Shown: positions 35,542-44,087 of the stretch, piece by piece | Layout of the letters: each line of letters starts with the position of its first letter | Position numbering within the stretch: position 1 is the first letter of the stretch | Assembly (NCBI RefSeq): GCF_004022565.1 | Contig: NZ_CP022987.1 | Span: 806,001-870,000 of the forward strand | Source: Pollutimonas thiosulfatoxidans | GTDB taxonomy: Bacteria > Pseudomonadota > Gammaproteobacteria > Burkholderiales > Burkholderiaceae_B | Reading direction: 5' to 3' | Length of the DNA: 64,000 bases | Program-made: the position numbers and the translations under genes | The notes under the pieces: generated by a model | The model's database searches: none | What the model was told of the DNA's origin: nothing | Seen by the model: only the letters and a program-made list of their open reading frames with translations

Positions 35542-36753
35542 ATGCAATCCCGCCCTGTTTATCTTGATTACTCTTCCACCACGCCGGTCGATACCCGGGT
35601 GGTGGACGCCATGCTGCCGTGGCTTGCCGAGCAGTTTGGCAATCCTGCGTCGCGCAGCCATGCCTATGGTTGGGACGCTGAAGAGGCAGTCGAGCAGGCA
35701 AGAACCCAGGTGGCACAGTTGATCAACGCCGATGCACGGGAAATTGTCTGGACCTCAGGTGCAACAGAGTCCAACAACCTGGCACTTAAAGGCGCGGCAC
35801 ACGCCTATGCCACCAAGGGGCGGCACATTGTTACCGTCAAGACCGAGCACAAGGCGGTACTGGATGTTTGCCGCGAGCTCGAACGCGAGGGCTTCGAAGT
35901 CACCTATCTGGACGTACCGGAAAGCGGCTTGCTCGACGTGGCGACCTTCAAGGCAGCGCTGCGGCCCGATACCATCCTGGCGTCAGTCATGCTGGTCAAT
36001 AATGAAATCGGCGTCATACAAGACATACCCGCCATGGGTGCAGCATGTGGCGAGCAGGGCATAATTTTTCATGTGGATGCAGCCCAGGCAACTGGCAAGG
36101 TCGTGATCGATCTGCAGGCATGGAACGTCGATCTGATGTCATTGTGCGCTCATAAAACTTACGGACCCAAGGGCGTCGGTGCGCTCTATGTGCGCCGCAA
36201 ACCGCGTATCCGATTGCAGGCGCAAATACACGGCGGCGGGCACGAGCGCGGCTTCCGGTCCGGTACCTTGCCCACGCACCAAATCGTCGGGATGGGCGAG
36301 GCCTTTCGCCTTGCCGGGCTCGAGATGGCGGCCGAGAACGAACGCCTCAAGACTTTGCGAGATCGACTATGGGATGGCTTGCGGCACCTGCCGGGCATCT
36401 ATCTTAACGGCGATCTTGAGCAGCGGGTTCCGCATAATCTTAATGTCAGCTTCGACTATATCGAAGGCGAATCCCTGATGATGTCCTTGCCCGAGCTTGC
36501 CGTTTCCAGCGGGTCTGCCTGCACGTCCGCCAGTCTAGAGCCTTCCTACGTCCTGAAGGCCATAGGGCGCAGCGACGAAGTTGCCCATAGCTCCTTAAGG
36601 TTGTCATTGGGCCGCTATACAACGCTGCAGGATATCGATTTTGCGGTGCAATTATTGACCCAGCGCCTTGCCAAGCTGCGCGACTTGTCGCCGCTATGGG
36701 AGATGGCGCAACAAGGCGTGGACTTGAATTCGGTGCAATGGGCCGCACATTAG
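35542..36753 (+). CDS. iscS: Cysteine desulfurase IscS
   Basis: A 403-residue PLP enzyme that takes sulfur from cysteine for Fe-S clusters and other thio-cofactors. The PLP Lys205 is in SLCAHKTYGPKG and the persulfide-forming Cys327 is in SSGSACTSASLEP, the IscS-type active-site loop. The C-terminus (PLWEMAQQGVDLNSVQWAAH) is the IscU-docking tail typical of IscS. It is 24 bases after iscR and 26 before iscU. Confidence 0.96.
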   Translation: MQSRPVYLDYSSTTPVDTRVVDAMLPWLAEQFGNPASRSHAYGWDAEEAVEQARTQVAQLINADAREIVWTSGATESNNLALKGAAHAYATKGRHIVTVKTEHKAVLDVCRELEREGFEVTYLDVPESGLLDVATFKAALRPDTILASVMLVNNEIGVIQDIPAMGAACGEQGIIFHVDAAQATGKVVIDLQAWNVDLMSLCAHKTYGPKGVGALYVRRKPRIRLQAQIHGGGHERGFRSGTLPTHQIVGMGEAFRLAGLEMAAENERLKTLRDRLWDGLRHLPGIYLNGDLEQRVPHNLNVSFDYIEGESLMMSLPELAVSSGSACTSASLEPSYVLKAIGRSDEVAHSSLRLSLGRYTTLQDIDFAVQLLTQRLAKLRDLSPLWEMAQQGVDLNSVQWAAH

Positions 36754-36779
36754 ATACAGAAGTAAAGGACGCGAACACG

Positions 36780-37163
36780 ATGGCTTACAGCGATCAGGTA
36801 CTGGATCACTTCCGTAATCCACGAAATGTCGGCGCGCTTGACGCGACGGACAGGCAAGTGGGCACCGGTATGGTGGGCGCCCCCCACGAAGGCGATGTCA
36901 TCAAACTGCAGATACGGGTTGACCGATCGGGTATCATCGAAGATGTGCGCTTCAAGACCTATGGCTGCGGCTCGGCAATTGCTTCCACCTCGTTGGCTAC
37001 AGAGTGGGTGAAGGGCAAGACGCTGGATCAGGCCTTGCAGATCCGCCATACGCAGATCGCACACGAACTGGCCCTACCGCCAGTAAAGATTCATTGTTCC
37101 ATCCTGGTCGAAGACGCCATCCGGGCGGCCATTCAGGATTACCAGGCAAAGCAACAGGATTAA
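36780..37163 (+). CDS. iscU: IscU scaffold protein with Glu at position 37
   Basis: A 127-residue IscU by length, N-terminus (MAYSDQVLDHFRNPRNVGAL) and place between iscS and iscA. Of the three conserved cluster cysteines, Cys63 (TYGCGSA) and Cys106 with His105 (KIHCSIL) are present, and the HscA-binding LPPVK is at 99-103. Position 37 is Glu: the usual GAPACGDV reads GAPHEGDV, codon GAA at 36888-36890. Asp39 is kept. Cys37 is normally needed for scaffold function, so activity may be altered. The start at 36780 is fixed by the family; an upstream ATG extends into iscS. Confidence 0.93.
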   Translation: MAYSDQVLDHFRNPRNVGALDATDRQVGTGMVGAPHEGDVIKLQIRVDRSGIIEDVRFKTYGCGSAIASTSLATEWVKGKTLDQALQIRHTQIAHELALPPVKIHCSILVEDAIRAAIQDYQAKQQD

Positions 37164-37166
37164 ATC

Positions 37167-37490
37167 ATGGGAATTACGCTGACACCACAAGCGGCTGACC
37201 ATATCAACCGCCATATCGAAAAACGAGGCTCCGGCCTGGGGTTACGCCTGGGCGTGCGCCTTACAGGCTGCTCGGGCATGGCTTATAAGCTGGAGTATGT
37301 CGATCAACCCAATTCTGACGATCAGGTTTACGAACAACTGGGCGTCAAGGTGTTTATTGACCCGAAGAGCTTGCCGTTCCTGGACGGGACCCGCGTTGAT
37401 TACTCGCGTGACGGCTTAAACGAGGGTTTCAAATTTTCCAACCCCAACGAGAAAGCAAGCTGCGGTTGCGGAGAGTCGTTTACCGTGTAG
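37167..37490 (+). CDS. iscA: A-type iron-sulfur carrier IscA
   Basis: A 107-residue A-type carrier that delivers Fe-S clusters or iron to apoproteins. The three ligand cysteines are present: GCSGMAY (Cys35) and SCGCGESF (Cys99, Cys101). It begins four bases after iscU and is followed by a strong terminator, so the operon appears to end here, without hscB, hscA or fdx. Confidence 0.95.
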   Translation: MGITLTPQAADHINRHIEKRGSGLGLRLGVRLTGCSGMAYKLEYVDQPNSDDQVYEQLGVKVFIDPKSLPFLDGTRVDYSRDGLNEGFKFSNPNEKASCGCGESFTV

Positions 37491-37537
37491 TTTGCTGTAC
37501 GCATGACCCGCCGAACGGTCTAGGCCGGATCACCCCG

Positions 37538-37566
37538 ACGCGCCTCATATGAGGCGCGTTTTTTTG
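37538..37566 (+). terminator. Terminator of the isc operon
   Basis: A perfect 22-base palindrome (ACGCGCCTCAT and ATGAGGCGCGT) ends at 37559 and runs into seven T residues. The remaining 37567-37790 before the autotransporter is AT-rich leader with no gene seen. Confidence 0.93.
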
Positions 37567-37790
37567 TGGGAGACAGCCCCGCAGCGACGGGGACCTGTTA
37601 CATCGCCGGCTATATGCAGATTTGTACTGGAAGGACGATGCTATTGATATTAAACGCATATTTATCGTAAACCCTGAGTGTAAAGCGTGTTTCAAGGCCT
37701 ATTCGAACGATTCCAATATGCTCTAATCTGTTAACGGCGCTACCGAAGGTAGTGGAATGTAACGGCAGAACTAGTACAAAGGGATTAGGG

Positions 37791-40700
37791 ATGGCATACA
37801 AAACGGCTCACTCAGGGTTTCGAATCAGCGCGATGGCGGTGGCACTTTTAGGGGTTTATGGAGTAGCGGCGGCAGATCCTGTATCCAGTACCTTGCTTTG
37901 CAAAAACAGCATTTGTGCGCCTGCTCCCGGCACCGCTTTCGAAGGTGTGTCCACTACGCCTACGTACTACGACTGGATCGTCAAGGCCGAGAACTCCGAC
38001 TTAACGTTAACCGGTGGTTCGGTCAAAGGCACCGGGCATAAAACCCGCGGTGTTGGTTCAACGGCCGGGTCCAAGGTCATACTGGACGGCGTGACGGTTA
38101 CTACACTCACAGGTGGCGGTACGAACTGGGGCAGCCATGGCGTCCAGGCAGATGAAGCCGGCAGCACGCTTAACATGAACGGCGGCTCAATCAGTACAAC
38201 GGGCGAGTACAGCAATGGCATACAGGCAGGTGCTGGCGGATTCGTTATGGGTCGTGGCGTCACCATTACCGCTGATGGCGGAAACTCCCATACCTTCGGG
38301 GTCGAGGCGAATAACGGCGGCAGCGTCGACCTCGAAGGCGGCTCCATTGAGGTGAAAGGCAAAAACGCTGGTGGAGCACGGGCCTATACCGGTAACGGCA
38401 AAAGTGACAAAGGACTTATCAAACTTGTTGGCACTGGTGTTAGCGTTACCGGGGCAGCAGCCATTGGCTTGATGGCGGGAGATAAAGACGGCACCGCACC
38501 CGCAAGCACAGGCGACATCGTCTTCAGGAATGCTGATGTCAGCGTCAGTGGAACGAACGCCATCGCCGCGCGAGCACTTGCCGGCGGTGTGCTGACGATT
38601 GACAACGCAACGTTCATGTCCAGCACAGCGTCGGGCGATGCGACGGGAGTATTCGTAGATGGGCCAGGATCAGCCCTCAACGCCACCAACCTTACGATAC
38701 GCAGCACAGGATCGTCGCGAGCCAAAGGCGTAGTGGCGGAAAATGGTGGCACGGCCTCGATCGTGGGTGGCACGATCGAAACCAGCGGCGGTATGAACTC
38801 ACACGCCATGGACGCATTCCAGACGGGATCAGTAATAACCGCGACAGACGTCGATGTGAAAACGACCGGCTATGCTGCTGGTGCGTTCAATGGTGCCGAG
38901 GTCGTTCTGACCAGGGGGGTTTTTGATGTGGTAGGCACCACCGCAACTGTAGGTTGGGATACGGCAGCAGGGTTTGTTGTAGGTGGAAGCGCAGCGAATT
39001 CTAAACTTACCGCCCAGAACGTCACACTCATAAACTCGGCGGCTCTTCTTAATGCTCCCCCCACCTACACCAGCTCTGCGTTAAGAGTTGGCGCTGATTT
39101 CGGTACCGCACTCAACTCGCAGGCCGAGATGTCGCTGACCAATAGCGAAGTGATCGCTTCAGGATCGCAGCGTCGCATTGCACTCATTGAAAACAACAGC
39201 CATCTCATCGCTACCAATAGTCACCTGTCTTCAGAGCAGGACGAGGGCATAGCTCTTGTGAACAATGCCAAGTTGACGCTCGACGGAACCGCGGTCGAGG
39301 CCAAGAAAGAAAGCCTAAGGTCTCAGTTCAGTACTGCTGGCACGCAGACTATTACAGTGGGATCGGGTTCTACACTAAGTAAAAACAATGGAACTCTGCT
39401 GCTCGTCAAACGGGAAACTGCGGGTGATGCAGGCAAGGTCTCCCTCATCCTCGAGGCGGGTGCATACGCATCGGGCAATATTGAGAACCTCAATGCTGCA
39501 GGCGAGCGCGTTACGGTTGGTACGGATCGAACTTTCTTTGAGGTGAGAACGGGTGCCCACTGGGCTGGCTTGGTGTTAGACGCAAATACCAAGGATGAGT
39601 CCAACGTCAACGATGGTGAGACCATCACCGGAGATGTAGCGGTGTCTTCTGGATCGAATGTTGCCTTTAACGGCAACACGTTCAACTCGACGGTCGCATC
39701 GGGAGCCAATTCCAATATTTCGTTCAACGGAGCCACGACCATTGGAGGCAATGCGTTGGGCCAGTCCGGGTCCACTATGTCCTTCAGTGGTCCCGCCACG
39801 ATTACGGGCGGTGTCACTGGGGTAGGCAGCAATTTCCAGTTTAACGGTCCCACGCAGATAGGCGGAAGTGTGGCACTAGGCGGAGGCTCGACGTTAGGCG
39901 GGGGCACGGTGGATGCACCCATTGAGATCGGCGGCGACGTTGATGTCTCTGAAGGGTCTGTGCTGGGGGGCAACCTTAATGTAGGCGGCGCGCTTTCCGG
40001 TTCTGGCGGAACACTTGCCCCGGGTAATTCCATTGGGTCTCAAACGTATGGTTCGGTAGCAGGATTTGGGGGCCGGTACGTTGCGGAAATCAATGCGGCA
40101 GGTCAGTCTGATTTTGTTCGCATCTCTGGCGGGGACGCCGATCTCAAAGGTATAGCGCTCGAAGTACGCCAAGAGAATGGCAATGGTGGCTATATGTTCG
40201 GTCATGAGTACACCATTCTTGAAACGGTCAAGGCCGATGGCATCAGCAACGTTTTAGACAACAAGTTCCAAAGTGCTGCGTTGGACGGTAGTTTTGTTGG
40301 CACTCTGGTCGAGCTGAACCCTGTCAACTACGGTGCCAACTATGTCAGGATCAGCCTCTCCAAGAATGCCGACGCGCTTGCTGCTGAACGTGCAACCTGG
40401 TCCCGCAACCAAAGCGCTGTAATGAGTGGACTTGGGGGCAATCCTCTGGACTACACTGTTGCTACCATGCAGCCCGACGTGCGCAAAGACGCATTAAATC
40501 AGCTTTCCGGCGAAGTCCACGCCAGCACGCAGTCCGCACTGCTTAACAACAGCAGCCTCATCACTCGCACGCTGACCAACCGCATGCGGGGCAATCTGGG
40601 TGCCGGCATGCAGGCCGGTGCGCCGACAGCGCAGTCGACAGGCGCAGTGGCTGGCTCCATGCCGACTTCCACGGCACATCCGCTCTGGGCTGAGGTGGTG

Positions 40701-41513
40701 GGCAGCTGGAGTACGTTGGATGACAATGGCAACGCAGCCGAGGTCAAGTCCAACGTGGCCGGCCTCTTCATCGGTGGCGATACGGCGGTTGGTAACGGTT
40801 GGCGTGTGGGCGGTGCGCTGGGCTTTACCGATGGCAAGATCGAGGTTAATGATCGCTCTTCCAAGTCGGATGTCACCAGCTATACCGCAGCGCTTTACGG
40901 CGGCAACAGCTGGGCAGCCGAGAGCGGCAAGGTTAACTTCCTGGCCGGCGCCGCGTACACCCGTCACGAGGTCGACAGCCGCCGCAGCGTTACAGTGGGT
41001 GGCAATCAAACGCTGAAGGCCGACTACGACGTCAATACCACGCAGTTGTTCACAGAGTTGGGTTATGCCATACCGGTGGGGCAGGCCAGCGAAGTGGAGC
41101 CCTATTTGGGCGTTGCATGGTTAAGCCAGAAGGCCAAGAGCTTCACAGAGACCGGTGGTTCGGCCGCTCTCCATGGCGACAGCCAGAAGGACGACGTCAC
41201 TACCTTTACGCTGGGCCTGCGTGGCAAGACGGCGGTTGATGTCGGTGCCAACCAGGCGTCCTTGTATGCCGGTTTGGGTTGGCGCCATGCATCGGGTGAT
41301 GTGGAAGCCGAGCGTCGCATGAACTTCGTTCAAGGCAATAGCGTGGGCTTCAAGGTGGCCGGTGCGCCGATCGCCAAGAACGCCGCTGTTGTGGACCTGG
41401 GCGCCGAGATGGCGGTGGGCAAGAACGCCGCCATGGGGCTGGGCTATTCGGGTCAATTCGGTAATGGTAATACCGACAGCACGGGTTCCTTGTACTTGAA
41501 GGTCAAGTTCTAA
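37791..41513 (+). CDS. Type Va autotransporter with beta-helix passenger
   Basis: A 1240-residue autotransporter. Residues 1-28 are the signal peptide (ending VAAADP). The Gly/Thr/Ser-rich passenger (about 30-820) has right-handed beta-helix character, with a 20-24-residue repeat near 640-705 and an autochaperone-like junction (GSGGTLAPGNSIG). The beta-barrel translocator spans about 965-1240 (HPLWAEVVGSWSTL to the C-terminal LYLKVKF, ending in Phe as outer-membrane proteins do). The ATG at 37791 follows AGGG. Passenger style recalls Bordetella autotransporters; adhesin or other surface function is unproven. Confidence 0.92.
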   Translation: MAYKTAHSGFRISAMAVALLGVYGVAAADPVSSTLLCKNSICAPAPGTAFEGVSTTPTYYDWIVKAENSDLTLTGGSVKGTGHKTRGVGSTAGSKVILDGVTVTTLTGGGTNWGSHGVQADEAGSTLNMNGGSISTTGEYSNGIQAGAGGFVMGRGVTITADGGNSHTFGVEANNGGSVDLEGGSIEVKGKNAGGARAYTGNGKSDKGLIKLVGTGVSVTGAAAIGLMAGDKDGTAPASTGDIVFRNADVSVSGTNAIAARALAGGVLTIDNATFMSSTASGDATGVFVDGPGSALNATNLTIRSTGSSRAKGVVAENGGTASIVGGTIETSGGMNSHAMDAFQTGSVITATDVDVKTTGYAAGAFNGAEVVLTRGVFDVVGTTATVGWDTAAGFVVGGSAANSKLTAQNVTLINSAALLNAPPTYTSSALRVGADFGTALNSQAEMSLTNSEVIASGSQRRIALIENNSHLIATNSHLSSEQDEGIALVNNAKLTLDGTAVEAKKESLRSQFSTAGTQTITVGSGSTLSKNNGTLLLVKRETAGDAGKVSLILEAGAYASGNIENLNAAGERVTVGTDRTFFEVRTGAHWAGLVLDANTKDESNVNDGETITGDVAVSSGSNVAFNGNTFNSTVASGANSNISFNGATTIGGNALGQSGSTMSFSGPATITGGVTGVGSNFQFNGPTQIGGSVALGGGSTLGGGTVDAPIEIGGDVDVSEGSVLGGNLNVGGALSGSGGTLAPGNSIGSQTYGSVAGFGGRYVAEINAAGQSDFVRISGGDADLKGIALEVRQENGNGGYMFGHEYTILETVKADGISNVLDNKFQSAALDGSFVGTLVELNPVNYGANYVRISLSKNADALAAERATWSRNQSAVMSGLGGNPLDYTVATMQPDVRKDALNQLSGEVHASTQSALLNNSSLITRTLTNRMRGNLGAGMQAGAPTAQSTGAVAGSMPTSTAHPLWAEVVGSWSTLDDNGNAAEVKSNVAGLFIGGDTAVGNGWRVGGALGFTDGKIEVNDRSSKSDVTSYTAALYGGNSWAAESGKVNFLAGAAYTRHEVDSRRSVTVGGNQTLKADYDVNTTQLFTELGYAIPVGQASEVEPYLGVAWLSQKAKSFTETGGSAALHGDSQKDDVTTFTLGLRGKTAVDVGANQASLYAGLGWRHASGDVEAERRMNFVQGNSVGFKVAGAPIAKNAAVVDLGAEMAVGKNAAMGLGYSGQFGNGNTDSTGSLYLKVKF

Positions 41514-41548
41514 GCCGTTTAGTTGCACGCGACTTGGGCAGCACTTGA

Positions 41549-41576
41549 AAGAAGGCCGGCTTACGCCGGCCTTCTT
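41549..41576. terminator. Terminator after the autotransporter gene
   Basis: Twelve-base perfect arms (AAGAAGGCCGGC and GCCGGCCTTCTT) with a TTAC loop lie 36 bases beyond the stop. The T-run is short (CTTCTT), so efficiency is uncertain. Confidence 0.75.
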
Positions 41577-41630
41577 GCGTATAGTGGGTAGTCACAACAA
41601 AGCAGTGTTGGCATGCTATTGTTGAACGCT

Positions 41631-42515
41631 ATGAAAGATGCCTCTCCCACCTTACGTTTCGGCCTGGCGGCCAACCGGCTGCACCATGAGACCTATGGTG
41701 CAGCTTTGTTCAAATGGCTGGAGCAGTCGGCGGCCGGTATACGCGAGCTGGGCATCGAGCTGTACACCGTGGGTCGCACCTACGATGCGATCGACCGTTC
41801 GGGTCTGCTGGCCGGCCACGCCGGTCTGATCCGCTACCCCTTCGGGCGGGCCGGCGGCTTGATGAAGCTGGTGGCGCGTGTTACCGAGGGTCGCGACGGT
41901 GTTCGGCCCTTCGATGGCGCGATTTACCTGATCGATCCAGTAGACCCTTCGTCGATCTTCCCGGAAGCGTTGGCCTTGAAGCGCCAGTGCATCACACACG
42001 GGCGGCCGTTTGTGTCGACCTTGATGGGTGCCATCGAATGGGTAGAGGTCGAACGCCTAAGCCAGGGTTTGGCAACCGATCGCGCCCTGGATCCCATATT
42101 TGATTTCAGCAGCCAGACCCTTGCCCTGATCGCCCACGACGCCCTGAAAGACCAAATGGTGGCTTACGCGGCCAAGCATTTCGACCTGCTGTCGCGCTTT
42201 GAGGCCAGGGTCGGAACGGGAACAACCAGCGGGCGCCTTAATGAGCTGGCCTGGTCGCGCGGATGGCCGAAAGATCAGCCCTGGGTGCGCCCTTACTTAA
42301 GCGGACCGCTGGGTGGTGACGCCCAGATTGCCGAGCTGGTGCTGGAAGAGCGCTGCCAGCGCGTGATCTTTTTTGAAGACCCTCATGTTGCGCGTCAGCA
42401 CGAGGCCGATATCCAATTGTTGGAACGGGCGGTACGGGTGGTTACCGACAAGGCTTGCTGCATCGCCTCGCCTGCTGTTGCCGACAAGTGGGCAGAGGCC
42501 GTAAAGCGGCGATAA
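41631..42515 (+). CDS. Methylglyoxal synthase-like protein with duplicated domain
   Basis: A 294-residue protein. The C-terminal half (about 155-275) is a recognisable methylglyoxal synthase domain, an enzyme that turns dihydroxyacetone phosphate into methylglyoxal: LIAHDALKDQMVAYAAKHFD, VGTGTTSGRL, SGPLGGDAQIAELV and FFEDPHVARQHEAD. The N-terminal half (about 10-145) follows the same plan in weaker form (LHHETYGAALFKWLEQ, YPFGRAGGLMKLV, IYLIDPVDPSSIFPEA). Typical MgsA is about 150 residues and single-domain, so this looks like an internal duplication. The start is 41631 (MKDASPTLRFG) or an ATG 18 bases earlier. Confidence 0.82.
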   Translation: MKDASPTLRFGLAANRLHHETYGAALFKWLEQSAAGIRELGIELYTVGRTYDAIDRSGLLAGHAGLIRYPFGRAGGLMKLVARVTEGRDGVRPFDGAIYLIDPVDPSSIFPEALALKRQCITHGRPFVSTLMGAIEWVEVERLSQGLATDRALDPIFDFSSQTLALIAHDALKDQMVAYAAKHFDLLSRFEARVGTGTTSGRLNELAWSRGWPKDQPWVRPYLSGPLGGDAQIAELVLEERCQRVIFFEDPHVARQHEADIQLLERAVRVVTDKACCIASPAVADKWAEAVKRR

Positions 42516-42537
42516 AAAAGGCGGCCCGCAGGCCGCC
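42513..42537 (-). terminator. Terminator of lysS
   Basis: On the minus strand GGCGGCC-TGCG-GGCCGCC is followed by six T residues. It ends the leftward prfB-SDR-lysS transcript and overlaps the stop of the convergent methylglyoxal synthase-like gene by three bases. Confidence 0.9.
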
Positions 42538-42545
42538 GTCTTGCT

Positions 42546-44066
42546 TCAGTCTTCCGGCCGCAAGTGCGGAAAGAGGATGACGTCGCGGATACTGGGGCTG
42601 TCGGTCAAAAGCATGATCAGTCGGTCTATGCCTATGCCGCAACCACCTGTGGGGGGCAAGCCATACTCTAGCGCACGTATGTAGTCCGCGTCATAGAACA
42701 TGGCTTCTTCGTCGCCGGCGTCCTTGGCCTCTACCTGGGCCTTGAAGCGAGCGGCCTGGTCTTCCGGATCGTTAAGCTCCGAGAAGCCATTGGCGATTTC
42801 ACGACCCGTAATAAACAACTCGAAGCGCTCGGTAATGCCGGCTTGGGTGTCGGAAGCGCGGGCCAGTGGCGATACCTCGACCGGGTAGTCGATGATGTAG
42901 GTAGGCTTCCACAATTTTGCTTCGGCGGTTTCTTCGAACAGAGCCAGTTGCAATGCGCCCAGCCCGGCTCGCGCCAGCACAGGGCCATTGACGTCCGCAC
43001 CCAGGCGCTTGAGCTCGGTGCGCAGATAGTCTTCGTCCTCCAACTGCGTGGCAGTGTAAGAGGGCGCGTACTTCAGGATGGCTTGTGCGATGGTCAGGCG
43101 ATCGAAGGGCTGGCTGAGGTCCAGCGGCTGCTCCTGGTAGGTCAGCACGGCGCTTCCGGTAGCTGCTATGGCCGCTTCGCGGATAAGCGACTCGGTAAAG
43201 TCCATCAGCCACCGATAATCGGTATAGGCGGCATAGAACTCCATCATGGTGAATTCGGGGTTGTGCCGCGGGCTGACACCTTCGTTGCGAAAGTTGCGGT
43301 TAACCTCGAAAACACGATCAAAGCCGCCCACCACCAGGCGTTTCAGGTAGAGCTCGGGCGCAATGCGCAAGAACATCTCCATATCGAGCGCATTGTGATG
43401 GGTAACGAAAGGCTTGGCTGCCGCACCGCCAGGGATGGGATGCAGCATGGGCGTTTCGACTTCCAGGAAGCCGGCGTTCAGCATGAACTGCCTGAGGCTG
43501 CCGATAGCCTTGCTGCGCGCGATGAAGGTGCGGCGGGTGTCTTCCGTCATGATGAGGTCGACATAGCGCTGGCGATAGCGTAGTTCTTGATCAGCAACGC
43601 CGTGGAATTTGTCGGGCAGCGGGCGCAGCGACTTGGTCAGCAGCTTGATGGTGCTGGCGTGTACCGATAGCTCGCCTTTGTTGGTCTTGAATACCGTGCC
43701 TTCCACGCCCAGGATGTCGCCGCTGTCCCAGGTCTTGAACTGTGCGTAAAGGTCTTCGCCCAGCTTGGCCTTGTCCAGAAAAACCTGGATGCGACCCGTG
43801 CTGTCCTGCAAGGTGGCGAAGCTGGCCTTGCCCATGACGCGCTTAAGCATCATGCGACCGGCAATTTTTACAGGGGTGGCAAGTTCGGCCAAGGCTTCCT
43901 TGTCTTGTTCGCCGTAGGAGGCGTGCAAGTCGGCCGCTCGTGCGTCGGGCCGGAAATCGTTGGGGTAGGCCACGCCTTCGGCGCGCAATTTAGCCAGCTT
44001 GCCACGGCGTTCGGCGATCAGGTGGTTTTCGTCAATGGCAGGGCTGGTGGGCGTGGTTTCTGTCAT
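42546..44066 (-). CDS. lysS: Lysyl-tRNA synthetase, class II
   Basis: A 506-residue class II aminoacyl-tRNA synthetase. The N-terminal OB-fold anticodon domain covers about 60-170. Motif 1 lies around FLEVETPMLHPIPGGAAAKP, motif 2 is FRNEGVSPRHNPEFTMMEFY and motif 3 GCGIGIDRLIMLLTD; the HXXXH-free class II LysRS pattern is normal. The ending SPSIRDVILFPHLRPED is family-typical. It is 21 bases downstream of the SDR gene and completes the prfB operon. Confidence 0.97.
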   Translation of the reverse strand: MTETTPTSPAIDENHLIAERRGKLAKLRAEGVAYPNDFRPDARAADLHASYGEQDKEALAELATPVKIAGRMMLKRVMGKASFATLQDSTGRIQVFLDKAKLGEDLYAQFKTWDSGDILGVEGTVFKTNKGELSVHASTIKLLTKSLRPLPDKFHGVADQELRYRQRYVDLIMTEDTRRTFIARSKAIGSLRQFMLNAGFLEVETPMLHPIPGGAAAKPFVTHHNALDMEMFLRIAPELYLKRLVVGGFDRVFEVNRNFRNEGVSPRHNPEFTMMEFYAAYTDYRWLMDFTESLIREAAIAATGSAVLTYQEQPLDLSQPFDRLTIAQAILKYAPSYTATQLEDEDYLRTELKRLGADVNGPVLARAGLGALQLALFEETAEAKLWKPTYIIDYPVEVSPLARASDTQAGITERFELFITGREIANGFSELNDPEDQAARFKAQVEAKDAGDEEAMFYDADYIRALEYGLPPTGGCGIGIDRLIMLLTDSPSIRDVILFPHLRPED

Positions 44067-44087
44067 GTTGGGAGATGTTTTTCGTGC

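Noticed and set aside
38000..41500. Long minus-strand open frames across the autotransporter gene
   Set aside because: They are antisense shadows of the high-G+C repetitive passenger and barrel coding sequence, with proline-rich low-complexity translation.
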